DNA of 8,579 bases, from NCBI GenBank assembly GCA_003645845.1, contig QNCV01000090.1, forward strand, positions 1 to 8,579. The letters run 5' to 3'. The position numbers and the translations under genes are program-made. Positions 6,675-8,579 of the stretch are shown here, piece after piece (within the stretch, counting starts at the first letter, position 1; each line of letters opens with the position of its first letter). The notes beneath the pieces were generated by a model. That model did no database searches and was not told the origin of the DNA. It was given only the letters and a program-made list of their open reading frames with translations. The stretch is from Fidelibacterota bacterium (GTDB lineage: Bacteria > Fidelibacterota > UBA2242).

Positions 6675-8165
6675 TCACTGCAAGTATTGTAACAACGTGG
6701 TGCTCTGGGCACTCAAAATCGACATAGCTTGTTGCAAACTGGTAAATTCTTTCCGTAATTGTTTCTCTTTTTCATAAAGATAATCCTCCATTTTATCAAT
6801 CCGGTCATCCAGATAAGAGGCTTGCTCATCAATACTACTTTTACTGTCCAGAATGAGTCCATCGGAACCGACATATTGATCAACATAATCAATCAGTTTA
6901 TCCAGCAATCCGGTTGATTCCGTCAGAAAAATATCAGACACATTCGTCGTGTTAGCCTGCAGAGCATCACTGAACAGATTAGAATCGACAAATGACAATG
7001 AACCGGTTTCATTTGCTTCAATGCCTATATCGAACAAATTGGTATAATCGGTATTGGATACTCCACTGACCGGTTCATTAACCAGTGACCGCAGTTCATT
7101 CCGCATATCCATATATCGGCTATCGTTAGACAGCAATCCTGCAGTTCCCGTCTCGGAATTCACCACAGTATTATTACGGACACAATCCAACAGATCATTA
7201 TAAGAATCAAGAAAACCACGCACTTCTTCCTTAACAGCCTCAACATCGGCCTGGACAGTCACATTTTCGGTTGTGCTGAAAGTGTCCAAAAACGTCAGGG
7301 TCACTCCATTTAATGCATCATTTACACTGTTAGAGTTGCGATAAAATGTCAATCCATCAAGTGTAAATTTTGAATTTAACTCGCTGGTATCTGCCGACGT
7401 TCCCACTTCTGTCATATAACCGCCGGAGGCGCCACTGGACTGAACCGCTGCATTTAGCTCCATTGCACTTAGAAGACTGTCAGCGCTATCTGTAAAATCA
7501 ATCCGGTAATCATATCCCGAAAGTTTACTTCGTAATACCAGCCGGGATACTCCGGTCTGCTCAGATACAATAGCAGATTGGACACCCTCATTATTGGTAA
7601 TTGTTCCGGCCATAATTGCTGACCCTATCGCATCGTTAATTGCATCCGAAATAGCTGCAAGGACATCATCATCAGTCTGACTGAATACATCAGAAGTTAT
7701 GGTAACATCAATCGCAACCCGATTGTCGGGATCAGCGTCGGTAGGATGAGCCACTTCGATGGAAAATGTCTGGTCGGTTGTAAAACCGGAAAAACTTGTA
7801 TCGGTATCCGTGTACTGTTTTGTTACCCGTGTGTCAGAGGTGGCCAAACGCTCCACCATCAAAGAATGTGTCCCGACTTCGGCTGAAGAGGTTGCAGAGG
7901 TGGTAAATTTCTCAGCATCACTGCTAACCGACTTCTTCGAGTTAAATGCATCGGAGGTTGTCATGGAGAGTGATTGTGAAGTTGATTTTAACGCCGATAA
8001 TTTCGAATAGAGTGTTGTCAGAGCCTTCTTTTTCTCATAAAGCGCATCCTGTTTATCCTCCAACTCTTGCAGCGGCTTTTCTTCCTGGGTCATATATATA
8101 TTAACCATCTCATCTACGGAAGTTGTCTTGCTCGAGCTGTAGAGATCACTGATGTCGATAGTCAT
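6675..8165 (-). CDS. fliD: flagellar hook-associated protein 2 (filament cap FliD)
   Basis: FliD forms the cap at the filament tip, beneath which exported flagellin folds. The 496-residue product has normal family length. An N-terminal FliD_N region spans about residues 10-110, including SVDEMVNIYM and a charged helix at 24-60 (ELEDKQDALYEKKKALTTLY). A variable acidic, Thr/Ser/Asp-rich middle follows (115-250). The FliD_C region begins near 255 with the family hallmark FTLDGLTFYRNSNSVNDALN and GVTLTFLD (267-294), then a helical C-terminus with EKEKQLRKEFTSLQQAMSIL and a terminal LLQYLQ. The usual N-terminal SGLDT-type motif is replaced by SSKTTS. The start at 8165 is chosen over an in-frame ATG at 8195 because AGGAG (8174-8178) sits 8 bases before it and the protein then begins MTIDISDLYS. 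It is the first gene of the fliD-chaperone-flgM operon. Confidence 0.95.
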   Translation of the reverse strand: MTIDISDLYSSSKTTSVDEMVNIYMTQEEKPLQELEDKQDALYEKKKALTTLYSKLSALKSTSQSLSMTTSDAFNSKKSVSSDAEKFTTSATSSAEVGTHSLMVERLATSDTRVTKQYTDTDTSFSGFTTDQTFSIEVAHPTDADPDNRVAIDVTITSDVFSQTDDDVLAAISDAINDAIGSAIMAGTITNNEGVQSAIVSEQTGVSRLVLRSKLSGYDYRIDFTDSADSLLSAMELNAAVQSSGASGGYMTEVGTSADTSELNSKFTLDGLTFYRNSNSVNDALNGVTLTFLDTFSTTENVTVQADVEAVKEEVRGFLDSYNDLLDCVRNNTVVNSETGTAGLLSNDSRYMDMRNELRSLVNEPVSGVSNTDYTNLFDIGIEANETGSLSFVDSNLFSDALQANTTNVSDIFLTESTGLLDKLIDYVDQYVGSDGLILDSKSSIDEQASYLDDRIDKMEDYLYEKEKQLRKEFTSLQQAMSILSAQSTTLLQYLQ

Positions 8166-8173
8166 ATTTATAT

Positions 8174-8178
8174 CTCCT
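8174..8178 (-). promoter_or_regulatory. ribosome binding site deciding the fliD start
   Basis: AGGAG on the minus strand lies 8 bases before the ATG at 8165. It would fall inside the coding sequence if the upstream in-frame ATG at 8195 were used, and that ATG has no purine-rich site before it. Confidence 0.8.
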
Positions 8179-8226
8179 GATGTAATTATGATCACCTGTC
8201 AATTCGGCATTCATAACTGCATTCTG

Positions 8227-8242
8227 TTCAAATACTGTACCA
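8227..8242 (-). promoter_or_regulatory. sigma-54-like promoter upstream of fliD
   Basis: The minus strand reads TGGTACAGTATTTGAA. The sigma-54 consensus is TGGCACRNNNNTTGCW. The -24 GG and -12 G have the required ten-base spacing, and TGG-YAC-R and TTG all match; the one important deviation is A instead of C after the -12 G. The element lies between the flagellin terminator and fliD, 61 bases before the fliD ATG, so transcription would start near 8215. A nearly identical motif precedes the flhG-like gene, which strengthens the call. No AAA+ activator gene is in the window. Confidence 0.6.
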
Positions 8243-8275
8243 AAGTAAGTGAGGGAGATTTAAACATGCACGATG

Positions 8276-8329
8276 TTTTTTAAAACAATCAGGGGGAGGA
8301 TTGGGAAGACCCAAACCTCCCGATGATTG
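8276..8329 (-). terminator. rho-independent terminator of the flagellin gene
   Basis: An inverted repeat begins 9 bases after the flagellin stop codon. On the minus strand CAATCA (8324-8329) pairs with TGATTG (8286-8291). After a two-base mismatch GGGAGG pairs with CCTCCC, then after one mismatch TTGGG pairs with CCCAA, around a TCTT tetraloop (8306-8309). The stem is followed by TTTT and then A residues. A G/C-rich stem with a four-base loop and a short T run is the standard intrinsic terminator. The T run is short and the sequence after it is TTTTAAAAAA, so a partly bidirectional role cannot be excluded, but nothing on the plus strand needs one. Confidence 0.85.
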
Positions 8330-8338
8330 CACCACAAA

Positions 8339-8579
8339 TTAGCCCATTAGCTGTAAAACCAGTTGAGGGGCGGAATTTGCCTGGGCAAATGCCGATGCCG
8401 ATGTCTGTTGCAGGATTTGCAGCTTCATCATATTCATTTGCTCGCTGACAAGATCGGCATCCTCAATGTTACTTCTAACTGCCTCAGTGTTAGTAATCGC
8501 CGTCGACAATGTGTTTTCTTTGAAAGAGAGGCGTGATTTGTACTCCCCGATATCCTGAATACTACCGGACAGAGTGTCA
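8339..8579 (-). CDS. fliC: flagellin, C-terminal fragment (cut by window edge)
   Basis: This is the last 79 codons of a flagellin, the filament subunit exported through the flagellar type III system; the rest lies beyond the right edge. The frame is open from 8578 to a TAA at 8339-8341. The fragment has the conserved flagellin D0 C-terminal helix pattern: ENTLSTAITNTEAVRSNIED, then ADLVSEQMN, then ILQQTSASAFAQAN, ending PQLVLQLMG. Family flagellins end with IEDADxAxE, ILQQAxxxxLAQAN and PQxVLxLL, so the match is clear over the whole fragment. The small-residue stretch TSASAFAQAN and the Leu/Met end are normal for the coiled D0 core. Whether the gene is named fliC, flaA or hag cannot be decided from the end alone. 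It is followed by a hairpin terminator, so it is probably the last gene of its own transcript, separate from fliD. Confidence 0.95.
   Translation of the reverse strand, partial: DTLSGSIQDIGEYKSRLSFKENTLSTAITNTEAVRSNIEDADLVSEQMNMMKLQILQQTSASAFAQANSAPQLVLQLMG

Noticed and set aside
7759..8010. Plus-strand open frame of 83 codons opposite fliD
   Set aside because: Antisense to a conserved FliD_N region, no ribosome binding site and no family-like sequence.
8200..8210. GCCGAATT upstream of fliD as a sigma-28 -10 box
   Set aside because: Only a partial match and the bases at the -35 position are ACAG rather than TAAA; the sigma-54-like site fits better.
1..8579. Mobile elements, CRISPR arrays, tRNA or rRNA genes
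   Set aside because: No spaced direct repeats, transposase-like sequence, terminal inverted repeats or recognisable RNA genes were seen on either strand.

Overview
The window is part of a flagellar locus in which every gene lies on the minus strand, so transcription runs from the right edge to the left. The organism is a flagellated bacterium of moderate, slightly AT-leaning base composition, with purine-rich AGGAG ribosome binding sites and at least two sigma-54-like promoter motifs. That points to a Gram-negative-type (diderm) bacterium with polar-type flagellar control. The proteins are divergent from the well-known proteobacterial versions, so a deep-branching lineage such as Calditrichota or another FCB-related phylum is possible, but the sequence does not settle the taxon.

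Right part (5719-8579): the C-terminal end of a flagellin gene, closed by a strong hairpin terminator. After a sigma-54-like promoter comes a three-gene late flagellar operon: the filament cap fliD, a small helical protein in the position of a FliS/FliT/FlgN export chaperone, and a FlgM-like anti-sigma factor. The last is about 1.7 times the usual FlgM length and carries two copies of the FlgM C-terminal helix motif.

Middle (3089-5718): a 202-base gap holds a second sigma-54-like motif almost identical to the first. It is followed by a FlhG/MinD-type ATPase that starts at TTG behind a very strong ribosome binding site and ends in a MinD-like amphipathic helix. This gene overlaps by 17 bases a membrane-anchored M23 (LytM) peptidase with all zinc ligands intact and a ~290-residue extracytoplasmic region that I do not recognise.

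Left part (86-3015): a soluble PAS-GAF-like-PAS histidine kinase and, 44 bases downstream, a REC-coiled coil-PAS response regulator with no DNA-binding or AAA+ output domain. The kinase looks like the NtrB/FlrB/FleS class used in flagellar control, but the adjacent regulator is not the usual sigma-54 activator. The last 85 bases contain no callable gene.

Working picture (inference): the ATPase may set flagellar number or place, the linked M23 enzyme may open or remodel peptidoglycan at that site, FliD and its chaperone build the filament tip, the double FlgM-like protein gates sigma-28 genes, and the two-component pair feeds a cytoplasmic signal into assembly or motility.
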